DNA from: Tillandsia leiboldiana
Taxonomy: Eukaryota; Streptophyta; Magnoliopsida; Poales; Bromeliaceae
NCBI GenBank assembly: GCA_029204045.2
Contig: CM055081.1
Location: 297,265 to 361,264 of the forward strand
Length of the DNA: 64,000 nucleotides
Direction of reading: 5' to 3'
Part shown: positions 11,278 to 24,481 of the stretch, one piece after another
How positions within the stretch are numbered: the first letter of the stretch is position 1
Layout of the letters: each line of letters starts with the position of its first letter
Notes under the pieces: model-generated
Databases searched by the model: none
What the model saw: the letters and a program-made list of their open reading frames with translations, nothing else
Told to the model about the DNA's origin: nothing
Made by a program: the position numbers and the translations under genes

Positions 11278-12429
11278 TTATACATCAAAAGAACTCATTA
11301 GACCCATGCTACAAACATGATCTTTATATGACCCAGGTGCTAGCCCCTTGGTCATTGGGTCTGCAACCATACATTTGGTACTGATGTATTCAATTCTAAC
11401 ATATCCTTCATTTATCTTCTCTCTCACAACAAGATACTTGGTGTCCAACTGTTTACACCCCGTTGTAATCTTGTTGTTATTGGCAAAGGAAACAGCAACT
11501 GAACTGTCACAGAAAATCTTTATTGGACGAGCAATGGAGTCCACAATCTTTAAGTCTGTGATAAAATTCCTAAGCCAAATAGCCTGTGATGTGGTCTCAT
11601 AACATGCAATGTACTCTGCAGCCATGGTCGAAGGAGCAGTAATACTTTGTTTGCTGCTCTTCCATGAAATCGCTCCACCAGCAAGCAGAAAAATATACCC
11701 AGTTGTAGACTTTCTGGTATCCGGGCATCCCGCAAAATCAGAGTCTGAATATCCGATCAGCTCCAAATGATCTGATCTCCTGTATATCAGCATATGATCC
11801 AAAGTACCCTTCAAATACCTCATAACTTTCTTAGCAGCCTTCCAATGCTCCATACCTGGATTACTTTGATACCTTCCAAGCAATCCAACGGCAAAAGCAA
11901 TATCCGGACGTGTGCACGTCTGTGCATACATAAGACTACCAACTGCAGAGGCATATGGTATGGTTTTCATCTGTTCAATTTCTAATTGGTTCTTGGGACA
12001 CTGAAAAGCATTAAGCTTATCCCCTTTCTGAACGGGAGCAACACTCGGTTTACAATTATGCATTTCAAAACTTTCCAAAACTTTCTTTATGTAGGCCTTT
12101 TGAGATAGACCGAGTAAACCTTTATGTCTATCTCTTTTAATTTCAATACCAAGAACATATGAGGCCTCACCTAAATCTTTCATTTCAAAATTTTGGAAAA
12201 GAAATTCTTTAGTGTCATACAATAGTCCGAGATCATTACTGGCAAGCAAAATATCATCAACATAAAGGACTAAGAAAATTATTTTACTCCCACTAACCTT
12301 TAGATATATACATTGATCAACAATGTTTTCTTTAAAACCAAAGGTTAAAACGGTTTGTTTAAACTTTAAGTACCATTGTCGGGAGGCCTGTTTTAGTCCA
12401 TATATTGATTTCTTTAATTTGCATACCAA
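11278..12429 (-). pseudogene. Copia reverse transcriptase (C-terminal half) and RNase H
   Basis: The 383-codon frame begins inside the reverse transcriptase with KKSIYGLKQASRQWY. It carries the catalytic YVDD box (LYVDDILLASND), then the RNase H region with GYSDSDFAGC, KSTTGYIF and the acidic STMAAEYIA segment. The stop is TAA at 11278-11280. It is separated from the upstream polyprotein by a one-base frame change at about 12430-12450, in an A-rich stretch just after the QPEGF motif. This was one polyprotein with the next entry. Confidence 0.9.
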
Positions 12430-14140
12430 GTGCTCCTTTTCTTTTTTGTGAGAATCCTTCAGGTTGACTCATATATACCTCTTCATGAAGATCTCCATTT
12501 AAAAAAACAGTTTTTACATCCATCTGGTATAGCTCGAGATCGTAATGAGCAACCAGAGCCATAATCACACGGAAAGATTCCTTTCTCGATACCGGAGAGA
12601 AAGTCTCTTTATAATCAATGCCTTCTTTCTGAGTAAACCCTTTTGCCACAAGACGGGCCTTGTATTTCTCTATATTACCTTTGGAGTCCCATTTGATTTT
12701 ATAAACCCACTTGCATCCTACAGATTTAACTCCTATAGGTAACTCAACAAGATCCCATACCTTATTGTGGTTCATGGATTCAATCTCATCTTTCATGGCA
12801 TTGTACCATTCTGTTGTATTACTGCTATTTATGGCTTCGGAAAAACTAAGAGGATCATCAAAGTTCTGACCATTCTCATAAAGATAGACAATATAATCGC
12901 TAAATATAGCCGGTCTTCTCTGTCTTGAGGATCTTCTTAAATCTATCTGATCATTCACTTGTAAATCTTGATGTGGATTATCAATGATAGGTTCACCTTC
13001 ACTTTGTGGTTCCAAAATAACTTGTTGTTCTACTGGAACTGGAACCATCAAATTATTAGGAACAATAATGGGTATATTCTGTACAGAATCTAAATGCTCT
13101 TGAATTTCATCAAATTCAACGAATCGAGGTTCAGAGCTCCCACTAACTGTTTCATCCTCAATAAACCGTGCTGTTTTAGTTTCTGCAATCTTTATAGGAA
13201 GTGATGGACAGTAAAACTTATACCCTTTGGACCTTTCTGAATAACCAATAAAATATCCTGAAATGGTTCGAGGATCCAATTTCTTTATTTGTGGGTCATA
13301 CAATTTGGCCTCAGCTTGACAACCCCATGTATGAAAATGTCTTAAACTGGGTTTCCTACCTGTCCAAAGCTCAAAAGGAGTCTTAGTGACAGCCTTAGTA
13401 GGGACCCGATTAAGAATATATATGGCAGTTTTGAGCGCCTCACCCCACAATAATATCGGAAGGGTAGAATTACTGATCATACTCCTGAGCATATCAATTA
13501 ATGTGCGATTCCTTCTTTCAGCAACACCATTCTGCTCAGGTGTGTCTGGCATGGTGTACTGTGGAACAATCCCGCACTGCTCTAGAAACTTAGCGAAAGG
13601 CCCAGGAATTTGGCCTTTATCTGTCTGTCTACCAAAATATTCACCACCCCTATCTGATTTGACAACTTTTATCTTTCTCTCGAGTTGATTCTCTACTTCA
13701 GCCTTATATGCCTTAAAGGCATCTAATGCTTCAGATTTCTCTTTAAGCAAGTAAAGATAGCCATATCGAGAGTAGTCATCAGTAAATGTGATAAAATATT
13801 TATGGCCAGTAAACGTAAGAGGGAGAGGTCCGCATATATCCGTATGAATCAGCTCTAATGTTCCATCACACCTTTTGGCACCTTTAGAGGAGGTTTTGGT
13901 CTGCTTTCCCTTTATGCAGTCCACACACGTTCCAAAATCAGAGAAGTCAAGATCATCCAAAATTTCTTCTCTAATTAACCTTTGGATTCTCTGTTTCGAT
14001 ATGTGTCCCAACCTCCTATGCCATAACATGGATGACTTTTCATTATTAATGCCACGTTTTGATCCAACATTTTCGTGCATGATAAGAAGGATTTCACTAT
14101 ACGAATGATCTAAAGATACTTTATATAGATTATTTTCCAA
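12359..14140 (-). pseudogene. Copia GAG-pre-integrase, integrase and reverse transcriptase N-terminal half
   Basis: In order: a zinc-binding pre-integrase segment (WHRRLGHIS ... CVDCIKGKQ); the integrase core with acidic residues in HTDICGPL, KSDRGGEY and PEQNGVAERRNRT; the plant-copia spacer (ELWTGRKPSL ... GYFIGYSERSKGYKFY); and the start of the reverse transcriptase (WVYKIKWDSKG, KARLVAKGFTQ, YQMDVKTVFLNGDL). It is out of frame with the segments on both sides, so the polyprotein is broken at about 14150 and at about 12430-12450. Confidence 0.9.
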
Positions 14141-14154
14141 AACATCAGAGCCAA

Positions 14155-14706
14155 CTATCTCAGATTTGTAGGATAACGAAAAACTTTATTATCAAAATTG
14201 AAACTATATCCCAAACCAACAAGTTTCGAAATAGAAATTAAATTCTTTGAAAAATTTGGAACATAAAAAGTGTCGCTTAGATCCAAAACATAACCACCAG
14301 AAAGAACTAATCTAAATGTTCCTACAAATTTAACATTAGTTGGATTTCCTTCAGCAGTATAGATAGTGGCTTCATCTTTATTGGGTTTTCTACGGTTTAG
14401 AAATCCATGCACGGAATTCGCCACATGGCATGTGGCACCAGAGTCAATCCACCAAGTATTAGATGGAACAGAGACTAAATGCAACTCATGCATCAAAACA
14501 AGTCGGTTAGAGCGCTCCCACTTTTCCAAAAATGCTGTTTGGATTAGCGTACTTTGATCTGTAAGAGGAAGACGTTTTTCCTCTCTCAGAGCCAAATCGA
14601 GATCCATACACCCTAATGTAAGCATAATCTGTTCTTTCCACTCCGAGTAATTAGAACCATTAAGCATAGGAACAGAATCACCAATAGGAACAAAGGATGA
14701 AGTCAT
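14155..14706 (-). pseudogene. Copia gag remnant fused to protease
   Basis: The 183-codon frame starts with a typical copia gag N-terminus (LNGSNYSEWKEQIMLTLG). After about 75 residues it jumps directly to the protease, whose active site is WWIDSGATCHVANS, with downstream LSDTFYVPNFSKNLIS. The gag body and CCHC zinc knuckle expected between them are absent, so an internal deletion of most of gag is inferred. The frame ends about 10 bp before the integrase frame opens in another register. Confidence 0.88.
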
Positions 14707-16057
14707 AGCTGAAAAATAAAATGCATGCCTTTATTAATAAGAAACCACATCATAATATTCCACACCAAAATTAGAAAAATATAATTTATATGACATCACA
14801 ACACCTCCTTTGGAGCAGAATTATGAGCATAAATATTTTTCTTTCTTTCTTTATGCATATACTTTATATGACATCATAACCCCTCCTTTGGGAGCAGAAT
14901 TACGAGCATAAATATGCAATTTCTTTATCAGAAATTAATTTAGACTTTCTGTAGATCGTGATAATTTCAAATTTCCCATATGAAGAAATTGTCAGCTTTG
15001 GCCAGGCAAATTTCTCCAAACGAGTTACAAGAAAATTACCATCCTACACCACCCATATACCTTCATGTCTAGAATCATACTAAACAAAATTAATATGGTG
15101 CAATTTTTACGTGCACTTCTTTAAAGCGATTAATTCACTATTTCTTCTGAACGAGGCCGCTTTGGCTTGCACCCGAACAGTTGAAACAATAATTTAATTT
15201 GACTTAGTGCCGTGCAATTAACATGAAAATTATCCAAAAGAACGCTACTTTAAAGTAAATTAATTTATTATTCTTTAGTTAGGGCCGCTTTGGCTTGCAC
15301 CTAATTAATCGAAATAATAAATTAATTTAACTTAGCGTCTAGATTTAAATAATCTTACAACAATTATGATTATTTAATTTTCATGTTATGTCTGATCAAA
15401 ATAACACTTTATGATATACATAAGTATAGATGCAATAATTTTAAAAATAATATTGCAATCATAAAATTTATGTATATCCATATTTCACCATAAATATCAG
15501 ATAAAAGAATTTATGATAAATTAATATTGTATGCAAAATTTAAATCCTTATGTGAACGGATTCTTTATGTTCACAATACTTTATTAACTCATGAATCGAA
15601 ATAAGATGAATTAATAAACATAATAATTAAAAAGTAATCTTTTATGAATTCGGAACAAATAAATAAGTTTTTAATAACAGATTAAAGTCCAAATAAAGAA
15701 AGATAGCCACAATCGTAAGAATTATATTGCTTCGGATCCAAAAAAGGCACAAACCACAAATTTATTTTTCTTCAATTAATTGGATTTCATTCAAAACAAC
15801 CCATAGAGTCCCAAAATTACGACAAACCAAAATGATGCAGTGGTGTCGTACGGTAAGTTCACACATAAACAAAACCGAGTGGCCTTATGACGTCTTTTTC
15901 AAAATTGGGAAATTAAGAAATAACGATATCCAAATTAAAAAAAAAAAAAAATAAAGCACATCAACAACAATAAGATGGCCTTTAACAAATCATACGACAT
16001 GGCAATATTTCAAGAAAATCTTGACTATATATAATTAGATTCAAAGTCTAAAATCCG

Positions 16058-16114
<57 letters not shown>

Positions 16115-16160
16115 CATTATTCAATTCAATTTAATAAAGCATACAATATTAAATTTATCT
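14707..16160 (-). other. Untranslated leader of the copia element
   Basis: About 1.45 kb between the primer-binding site and the gag start, with no coding frame. It holds two duplicated segments. The phrase TATATGACATCA...CTCCTTTG...GAGCAGAATTA recurs at about 14789 and 14868. GGCCGCTTTGGCTTGCACC recurs at about 15156 and 15282 with related flanks. A T run followed by an A run (about 16058-16110) could fold back on itself. Confidence 0.7.
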
Positions 16161-16179
16161 AACTGGCTCCGATACCAAT
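16161..16179 (-). promoter_or_regulatory. Primer-binding site, initiator-Met tRNA type
   Basis: Directly inside the 5' LTR, the minus strand reads TTGGTATCGGAGCCAGTT, matching the TGGTATCAGAGC primer-binding site usual for plant copia elements except one A-to-G change. Confidence 0.85.
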
Positions 16180-16631
16180 TGATGGAATTTATATGGTATA
16201 AAATAAAATCGAATACATACCAATATTCAGGATCATAAATAAAACTGTAAAATAACTTACAGAGCGCCATCGAGAAAAATTCTTAATTAAACAGCGGAAG
16301 CAAGAAATTCGGTTGCAATACTAAACCGTACCGACCGAACTAGGTAATCTGGTTTCTCCTCCTTTCTCACGCACTCTTCCGTATGGTGTGAATTTAATGG
16401 ATAATCTTACCAGAATGCACATGAGTAGGTGGCAGGACCAGTACCCCTTTATATAGATTCCAGATCGACTTCCCATCAAAGTCTGATTAGGATTCTATTT
16501 AATTTAAATAGATAGGAAAGGGATAAGATATACCATATCAAGTAATTCTATATCTTTTAGGATTGACCTTATCTATAGTAAATCCAAATTTAAATATAAT
16601 TAATTAGGCCACATATATGGAAATCCTAACA
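16180..16631 (-). repeat. 5' LTR of the copia element (right copy)
   Basis: 452 bp, the partner of 10463-10914, followed by target duplication CAAGA at 16632-16636. In element orientation this is the promoter-bearing LTR. Confidence 0.95.
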
Positions 16632-18030
<1,399 letters not shown>

Positions 18031-19625
18031 GCTACTTAATAATTATTATCTAAATATTAATTATATGTAATAGTAAATGATTAAATAGCGAAACTAATTT
18101 AGATTAGATATATTACCTAAGTCGAAATCTTTTAGGATGGTGTATTTCAGATAAGTCATCAGTAAATTGTCCTGAGCTGCTCATAAAAATATTTGTAAAA
18201 GTTAAAACAAAAAATAAAAACACATTTATACAAATTTATATGAAATACTTCTAAATATAAAAATGATAGTGGGACTATCTGAAAGAAATTTTCACGTTTG
18301 GCGATATCTCTGTAAATAAATCTTTGTTGATTTGTTTATTGATAGTAGGAGACTGAAGTTGTTCTTCACATTTGATAAACAAATTTTGTGTCGCATGAGA
18401 CTTTCCTTTGAAAAACAAACAGTACAATGCTATACTACATTGAAATCATCAGTATTTATAGTAATATTAGGGAGAGTAAATGAGAGCAGCCATCATACCA
18501 AATCTGAAATAATCTTACAAAATCTGTTTAAAATCTTTAAAAATTAATCTTTAAAAATAATAAAAATATCACATCAAATATCAATTATATGCATCAGTAT
18601 TTATAGTAATCTTAGGAAGAGTAAAAGAGAGTAGTCATCGTACCAAATCTGACATAATCTTCTAAAATCTGTTAATTTTTCTTTAAATTAATCATATCAA
18701 ATATCAATTATATGCATCAGTATTTATAGTAATCTTAGGAAGAGTAAAAGAGAGTAGTCATCATACCAAATCTGACATAATCTTCTAAAATCTGTTAATT
18801 TTTCTTTAAATTAATCATATCTAAAAATATCACATCTAATCTTAGAGAGAAAAAGATAGCAGCAATCATATCAAATATGGCATAATCTTACAAAATATGT
18901 TAATTTTTTTAAAAAATTAACCATATCTGAAAATATCACATCAAATGTATCAATTATATCAATTATATGTAAATAAATAAATAAATTCTAAAAAAAAATT
19001 AAAAAATTAATTATATCTGAAAATATCAGGTTATATATAAATGAATAAATAAATAAATTCTCAATTATATGCATCAGTAATTTTAGGGAGAGAAAAAAAA
19101 GAACAGTAATCATACCAAATTTGACATAATCTTACCAAATCTGTTAAAAATTTTTAAAAATTAATCATATCTGAAAATATCACATCTAATCTTAGGAAGA
19201 GAAAAAAAAAACAGCATAAAATATATATGTGTAATTAATTAATAATTAATCTGTAGATGAGAGTTATCGCATAGGTACCTCAGCTTACGGAAAAAAAAAA
19301 AAAAAAAAAAAAAACACTACTGAGAGATGAGAGAAAGAGAGGAGAACCGTCGGATTGATCGGCAAGACAATCGAAGGGCGAATGAGGCACAGAAAGGATC
19401 ACAACAACTCGATCTGAGAGAATGCACTCGTAGGGATGGGGCAAGTGGCACGCAAAATCCAACCCGAGGCGAAACCCAACCTGCGCCGTCCGATTGATCG
19501 ACAAGGGAATCGTAGGACGAAGGAGAAACATAGAGAATCCCGATCCTAAATGATACAATCGTAGGGAGGGGGCAAGTAAGAGGCGAGAGAAATAAGTAGG
19601 CATCATAGACAGAGAAGGAAGGAAA

Positions 19626-19678
<53 letters not shown>

Positions 19679-20102
19679 TATAGAGGTGGTAGTAGAGACC
19701 GGTAGAAGAGAGAGTAAGAGAGTAAGAGAGATGGGGAGAGAGAGAGAAGACGCTTAGAGAATAGAGGGAAAAGATGCTTAAGAGAGAGAGGGAGAGAGAG
19801 AGGGGGGGAAGGCTAGGAGTCACAGAGAGGGAGAGAGAGAGAGAAAGACTCGTGGCATGAAGTTTTGCCCTAAGGCGAAAAACCCAATCCAAGGCAAAAC
19901 CCAACAGAGAGAGAAGACGCTTAGAGAAGAGAGGGAGAAGAGAGAGAAAGAGAAGGCTAGGAGTCACAAGAGAGAGAGGGAGAGAAAAAGAGAGACACGT
20001 GGCATGAAGTTCTGCCCTGATGCAAAATCCAACCTGCGCCGTCCGATTGATCAGCAAGAAAATCGAAAGACAAAAAAGAAACGAGAGGAAAAGAAAGCTA
20101 GG

Positions 20103-20147
<45 letters not shown>

Positions 20148-20226
20148 GAGAATGTGAGACGTAGCAAAGGAGCTAAAAATGTGATACGTAGCATGAAATT
20201 CTGTCTAATAATAGATTGTATTGATT
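18031..20226 (-). repeat. Right arm of the hairpin
   Basis: The inverted counterpart of both left arms. 18031-19280 carries the AT-rich modules in reverse (GCATCAGTATTTATAGTAATCTTAGG repeated at about 18590 and 18713). 19315-20226 carries the purine-rich complement of the left pyrimidine modules, including three GA microsatellites (about 19627-19672, 19785-19805, 20106-20143). It is uninterrupted, so it shows the pre-insertion state of the left arm. The left arm is longer mainly through its (TA)n tract. Confidence 0.8.
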
Positions 20227-20229
20227 GAT

Positions 20230-20640
20230 ATCTAAAATAAATTAATTTTGCTACTTAATTATTTACTATTATATATAATTAATATTTATGATATTATATT
20301 ATTTAAATTGATTGTAGGTTTGATAAAGCTACCCCAACTAATAAAAAGAGCAATTGAAGAATTAGTGGCTTTGCTCCATGCAGTTTACTTTTTTGATATT
20401 ATTTCTATTCTTTATAAACTAATTTAAATTAAATGTAATTTTGTTAAAGTAGATATAATACATTATGCCTAACTATTTCTAAGTTCGAGATGTAATACAT
20501 TAATCCTAACTATTTCTAAATTTATTTCTAAGTTGGACTATTCGTAATTTTTTTTGTTGTAATATATTATACCTAACTATTTCTAAGTTTGACTATTCGT
20601 AATTTAGTACGCGCGGCGAAGCGCGGGTGCTTACTTGTTA
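20230..20640 (+). mobile_element. Possible Helitron 3' region, with a third copy of the hairpin core
   Basis: 20230-20295 repeats the hairpin core almost exactly (ATTTACTATTATATATAATT and flanks). The end reads GCGCGGCGAAGCGCGGGTGC then TTACTTGTT. A 5-bp stem CGCGC/GCGCG close to the end, followed about 6-10 bases later by a CTTACTTGT terminus, resembles the hairpin plus CTRR end of plant Helitrons, although CTTG is not a consensus CTRR. GATAAAGCTACCCCAAC inside also looks Helitron-like. The 5' end is not located. Confidence 0.4.
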
Positions 20641-21442
20641 TTTTCTATTGTTTGGATTGAAACATAAAGGACAGAAAACAGAAAGGAGAAAACATGATAT
20701 TCAGAGTATATTTTCTCTCCTTTTTCTTTCCTTTATCCAAAGAACAGCAAAGATAATTAATTTCCTCCCCCCCCCCCCCCCCCCAACCCCCCCCCTTTAT
20801 TTTCTCTCCATAAAAAAAAAAAAAAAAAAAAAAAAAAGTAGAGTGGAAAAAAGGTGGAGAATTAATTTTCTCTTCTTTAACAATGAAGTGGGGAAACAGA
20901 AGCGAGGCCAAACAAGCAGTTATCAGAAGAAAACAACAACGACGACAACGACGACGACGACAACAATAACTGCAGAAATGTAAGCAAAACCACAAAGAGA
21001 TGAATTCTTCTACTTTAAATCAATGAAAATATGAACTATTTTAAAACGAATCTCTACAATAGGTTCGTAAAAGGACACAACACATCACTTTAACCGCGAA
21101 ACAAGCGAAAACTAACAAACTCAAATTGCAAGATGATCAATTTGGCTACAAAATCTGAGCCTCTGAGGCAATTCCACGAAGAGTAAAAGAAATCATTAAG
21201 TTACGTATAATATTGACGAACATGAAAAGCTAAATTAAAATTGGATAAAACAACCTAAAAGCATTACAGATTGGATGCTGATTGCAACAACTAACAAGCT
21301 AATCTTTTGGAAACATTAAAAACAGAAAGAATAAGACACTGCTTAGTTTGCTCAACCTACCGAAACAAGGATTCCGATATAGAGTCACCATAAAATGGTG
21401 TCAATAATTGTGAAGAAAGAAACTTTTTCAGCCGTTCTCTTA
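20641..21442. other. Intergenic DNA with low-complexity tracts
   Basis: It contains a poly-C run (about 20766-20784), a poly-A run (20812-20837) and an ACGACGACAACGACG-type stretch (20933-20970). The rest is unremarkable AT-rich DNA. No gene is supported. Confidence 0.4.
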
Positions 21443-21844
21443 GGACCCGTTTGGTTACGTGATAAGACAGAACTAGCTATTTCAGGGATAAGTATAAAGT
21501 ACGGAACTAGTGTAAAAAAACGTTTGGAATGGTTCCAGGGATAAGAAATTTTGTGTTTGGTATGAGAATGAGTAATAAGAGGAATAAAGAGTTTTAATTA
21601 AGGTAAATTACCTTTTTGCCCTCAAACTTTATTATGTAATAATGAGATGAAAGATGGTGCCTCGGTAGACGTGGGAGAATATTTAAGAAAAAAGTAAGAA
21701 GGTGGTTGGAAAGAGTGAGAACAGTAATTCTTACTTATTCTAGTTATACCGGAACAAACTATACCGATTGATTCCTGGTGAGTTTGAAAGAATAAGAAGG
21801 ATATCCCTCCTATTGCCAGTTCTATACCGAATCCAAACGGGCCC
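21443..21844. mobile_element. Tourist-like MITE, complete copy
   Basis: The ends GGACCCGTTTGGTTACG and the complement of CCGAATCCAAACGGGCCC form terminal inverted repeats. The flanks are TTA and TTG, close to the 3-bp duplication of PIF/Harbinger elements. The interior GTTATACCGGAACAAACTATACCG matches 730-1027. At about 400 bp with no coding capacity, it is a MITE. Confidence 0.75.
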
Positions 21845-23350
21845 TTGAAAAACAAGTTCCACCGGAACCCAGGTGTGCAGGATGTTCAAGGCTTCCACCT
21901 TTTTAATGAATTAGTGTCGGAAATATCAGAGTTCCCCGATAGGAAAGTTGAAGGGAATAGTAGATACGAAGATTAAATATGAAGCAAAAAAGTAAATAAT
22001 TCGGGCTTATCAGATTATAAGCCACGATAAACAGGAAGGATAAAAATAAGTACACGATGGTTACGACTTTCAATTAAAATATTAGACATGAACCTATAGA
22101 TGTCTGGGAAAAGGATGATAGGATCTTCTCTTGTAAAACCAGAACTGGGACAGCGAAAGACAACTAACATATGCATGCATTCGTAGTGGAAATAAGGTTA
22201 TTAGTAACAAACGATTTTGGAAGAACATGGCTGATGGAGAGGAACAAAATGGTGATGATTTTACAAGAGTACTTAGAGAAAAGCAGATGAAGGTTTTGAG
22301 AAAATGTGCTCATGTTACCTACTATTTCCTTACTCCATCGAATGCTCCCCCCACTATCAAAGAGTTGAATTGCACGACCGTATAATATGTTGTAGACTCT
22401 TTCCTTGAAAGAGACGACGGAGACGACGACCTGTTTGGACGTCAGAATAAATTATCTAAGGATAGCATATTCAGTAGGAGGATTTTCTTATATGATTGGA
22501 AACAAAGATTTTGATTTTACTTCTTATTCACCTCCAAGATGATTTATCTTATTCGTTTAGTCACACTCCTCATCTACCAAACAGTGCACACTTCTCAAGT
22601 AAATCAAAACAATATACTGAACGAGATATTAATGCATCCAAATAGGGCTGACATGATTTTCTAGAACATGATTTTGAACATTCTCATCGAAAATAAAAAG
22701 AGAAATTGTGTGGAAATTTTCAGGTCAGAGCGTGTAACGGCGATGTTTATCACTAATTCTGCTCAAAAAGATCTAGGATTTCTTGAAACTCAAAAGTCCA
22801 CCAACGAAAGTTTCCAGCACAAAATTTTTAGACATTTCCGACTCGACACCGTAACTGAATTTCTTGGAAACATTCGCATCAAAGCAAGCATGCTTCTCTA
22901 TCTAGTCTTTGTAAAGATTTGCATCCTCATTACTGGCGAATCTCATCAAAGCAAATGCCAAATCTCGCATAAACTAAATAAAGGCGCGATATCTAGTAAA
23001 ATTCAAGAAACCTAGCACCACCACAGAATATATATATATAGATATACCTATCAGAAATCGGACTTCGCCCTGCACGAAGGATATATTCCTAATCCTATCA
23101 TTCATACTGAGCACGGCGATTCACAAGAATGCATCAAACATACAAAAATCAGATAAATGCGTGCGGCAATTACCAGCGCACCTCTAACTCAGAATTATTC
23201 TATACAGAGATCATTATACCGTAATCTTTCTTTTTCTAATGTTCGCGGCATGCGGCATGCATTCGATTAACAAGAATCATACTTGAAATCAAAATGTAGG
23301 AGACTTAGCAACTAAAATTACAGAGCTCTGAAGCGGGAAGAACCTGTAAA
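21845..23350. other. 3' flank of the GeBP-like gene
   Basis: No second gene is recognised. The part nearest 23350 is probably the 3' UTR of the minus-strand GeBP gene. The composition is moderately AT-rich without long homopolymers. A + frame at 22668-23015 is open for 115 codons but shows no domain and is probably chance. Confidence 0.4.
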
Positions 23351-24329
23351 TCAAGCTCCACCGGAAGAACCCTTGAGCTCGCGCAAAGTCGACTCGATGT
23401 GCTCTCGCAAGAGCTCCAACCTCTTCAAGTACACCTCCAACTCCAGAATCTGCTGCGTCCTCCACCTCCCATCCCCCAAATTATCCACCGAAACGACTTC
23501 GCCGCCGCCGCCGCCGCCAAAACCTAAGAGAGGGCCTCTGATAGCGGCGCCGACCAGCTCCTTGAACAGCAGCGGCAAGAGGTCCGGCGGTTGCTTTGGG
23601 GTGGTGGGATTCTGATTCTCCGCGGTGACCGTGATCGGCACGGACACGGCGGCAGCGATCGGATCTTCCGCTGCTGCGGCAGCTACGGTAGCTCTCCTGA
23701 GGCGGCGCCGCCGCTGCCGCTGCCGCGATCGCGGGGCCGGGGGCGGAGGCGGGGGCTTGCGATCGCGATCGCGATCGCTATCGGAATTGTTGCTGTTAGA
23801 ATCGGGATCGGGGGGGCGGTGGGAGGAGGGGGACCAGATGTTGCGGGAGATCTGGAAGAGGGCCTGCTCGTGGGGGGAGCGGAAGGCGAAGGAGTCGGGG
23901 GCGGAGCGGAGGCGGGAGACGCAGGTGAGGTACTTCTTCTTGAGGCGGCGGAGCTTCTCGACGAGCTGGCTCTTGGAGAAGTCGAGGGGGAGCTGGCGCC
24001 GCATCTGCTCGTAGAAGGGGCCCGTGTCGTACTGGTGCGACGCGAACGCCGTCCCCCGCCTCGTCGTGAACTCCGCGAACCCCCGCAGGATCACCAGCTC
24101 CTCCTCCTCCGTCCACAGCCGCTGGAACAACCGCCGCGCCTCCTCCGCCGCCACCACCACCACCCCCCCCCCGCTAGGGTTAGGGTTAGTGTTCGTAGCA
24201 CCGGCGTCGGCGGCGGAGTCGGCGGTGGGTTCCGCCTCCATGGTCGCCGGCTGAGGTAGCGCCCCCTCCGCCGCGGCGGGGAGATCTACGTCGGTGTCCT
24301 CCTCCTCCTCCTCCTCCTCCTCCTCGGAA

Positions 24330-24362
<33 letters not shown>

Positions 24363-24415
24363 TCGTCGTCGTCGAACACGGCGCGCTCCTTCTCTTCTTC
24401 CTCGGCGGAGGCCAT
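23351..24415 (-). CDS. GeBP/STOREKEEPER-like (DUF573) transcription regulator
   Basis: A single-exon, 354-aa nuclear protein. Residues 1-45 are extremely acidic (long Asp then Glu runs from GAC/GAG repeats). Residues about 95-193 form the DUF573 DNA-binding domain, with RLWTEEEELVILRGFAEF, FSKSQLVEKLRRLKKKY and a terminal HEQALFQISRNIW. A basic PPPP-rich stretch with RQRQRRRRLRR (about 219-240) may be a nuclear signal. The C-terminus (about 318-350, LEVYLKRLELLREHIEST) is leucine-zipper-like, as in GeBP family dimerisation segments. GeBP relatives modulate leaf-hair and cytokinin responses; the storekeeper branch binds tuber-gene promoters. The start is the first in-frame ATG, followed by the acidic tract. 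The coding region is very GC-rich, unlike its flanks, typical of monocot intronless genes. Which family member this is cannot be told. Confidence 0.9.
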
Positions 24416-24418
24416 TTT

Positions 24419-24440
24419 CTCTCTCTCTCCCTCTACTCCA

Positions 24441-24479
<39 letters not shown>

Positions 24480-24480
24480 G
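24419..24480 (-). repeat. (GA)n microsatellite in the 5' leader of the GeBP-like gene
   Basis: Directly upstream of the ATG, the transcript strand is GA-repetitive for about 60 bp, interrupted by TAGAG steps. It is probably transcribed. GA tracts near plant start sites can bind BBR/BPC factors. Confidence 0.7.
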
Positions 24481-24481
24481 C

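Larger units (their letters stand above)
10463..16631 (-). mobile_element. Ty1/copia LTR retrotransposon, full length but disrupted
   Basis: Two 452-bp LTRs (10463-10914, 16180-16631) begin TGATGGAATT and end CCTAACA on the + strand; in element orientation they run TGTTAGG...ATCA. CAAGA flanks both sides (10458-10462 and 16632-16636) as the 5-bp target duplication. Element orientation is minus: primer-binding site inside the right LTR, polypurine tract inside the left LTR. The domain order protease, integrase, reverse transcriptase, RNase H identifies Ty1/copia. The LTRs differ at six positions (about 1.3%), so the insertion is young. The coding region has a gag deletion and two frameshifts, so this copy cannot supply its own proteins. 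It sits in the left arm of the large hairpin. Confidence 0.95.

Noticed and set aside
20627..20995. Frames with poly-P, poly-K and poly-T runs
   Set aside because: Created by poly-C, poly-A and ACGACG tracts; not a protein.
22668..23015. 115-codon + frame
   Set aside because: No domain, and it lies in probable 3' UTR of a minus-strand gene; its length is plausible by chance in this composition.
23591..24259. 222-codon + frame opposite the GeBP-like gene
   Set aside because: Antisense shadow of a GC-rich coding exon; the minus frame carries the recognisable DUF573 domain.
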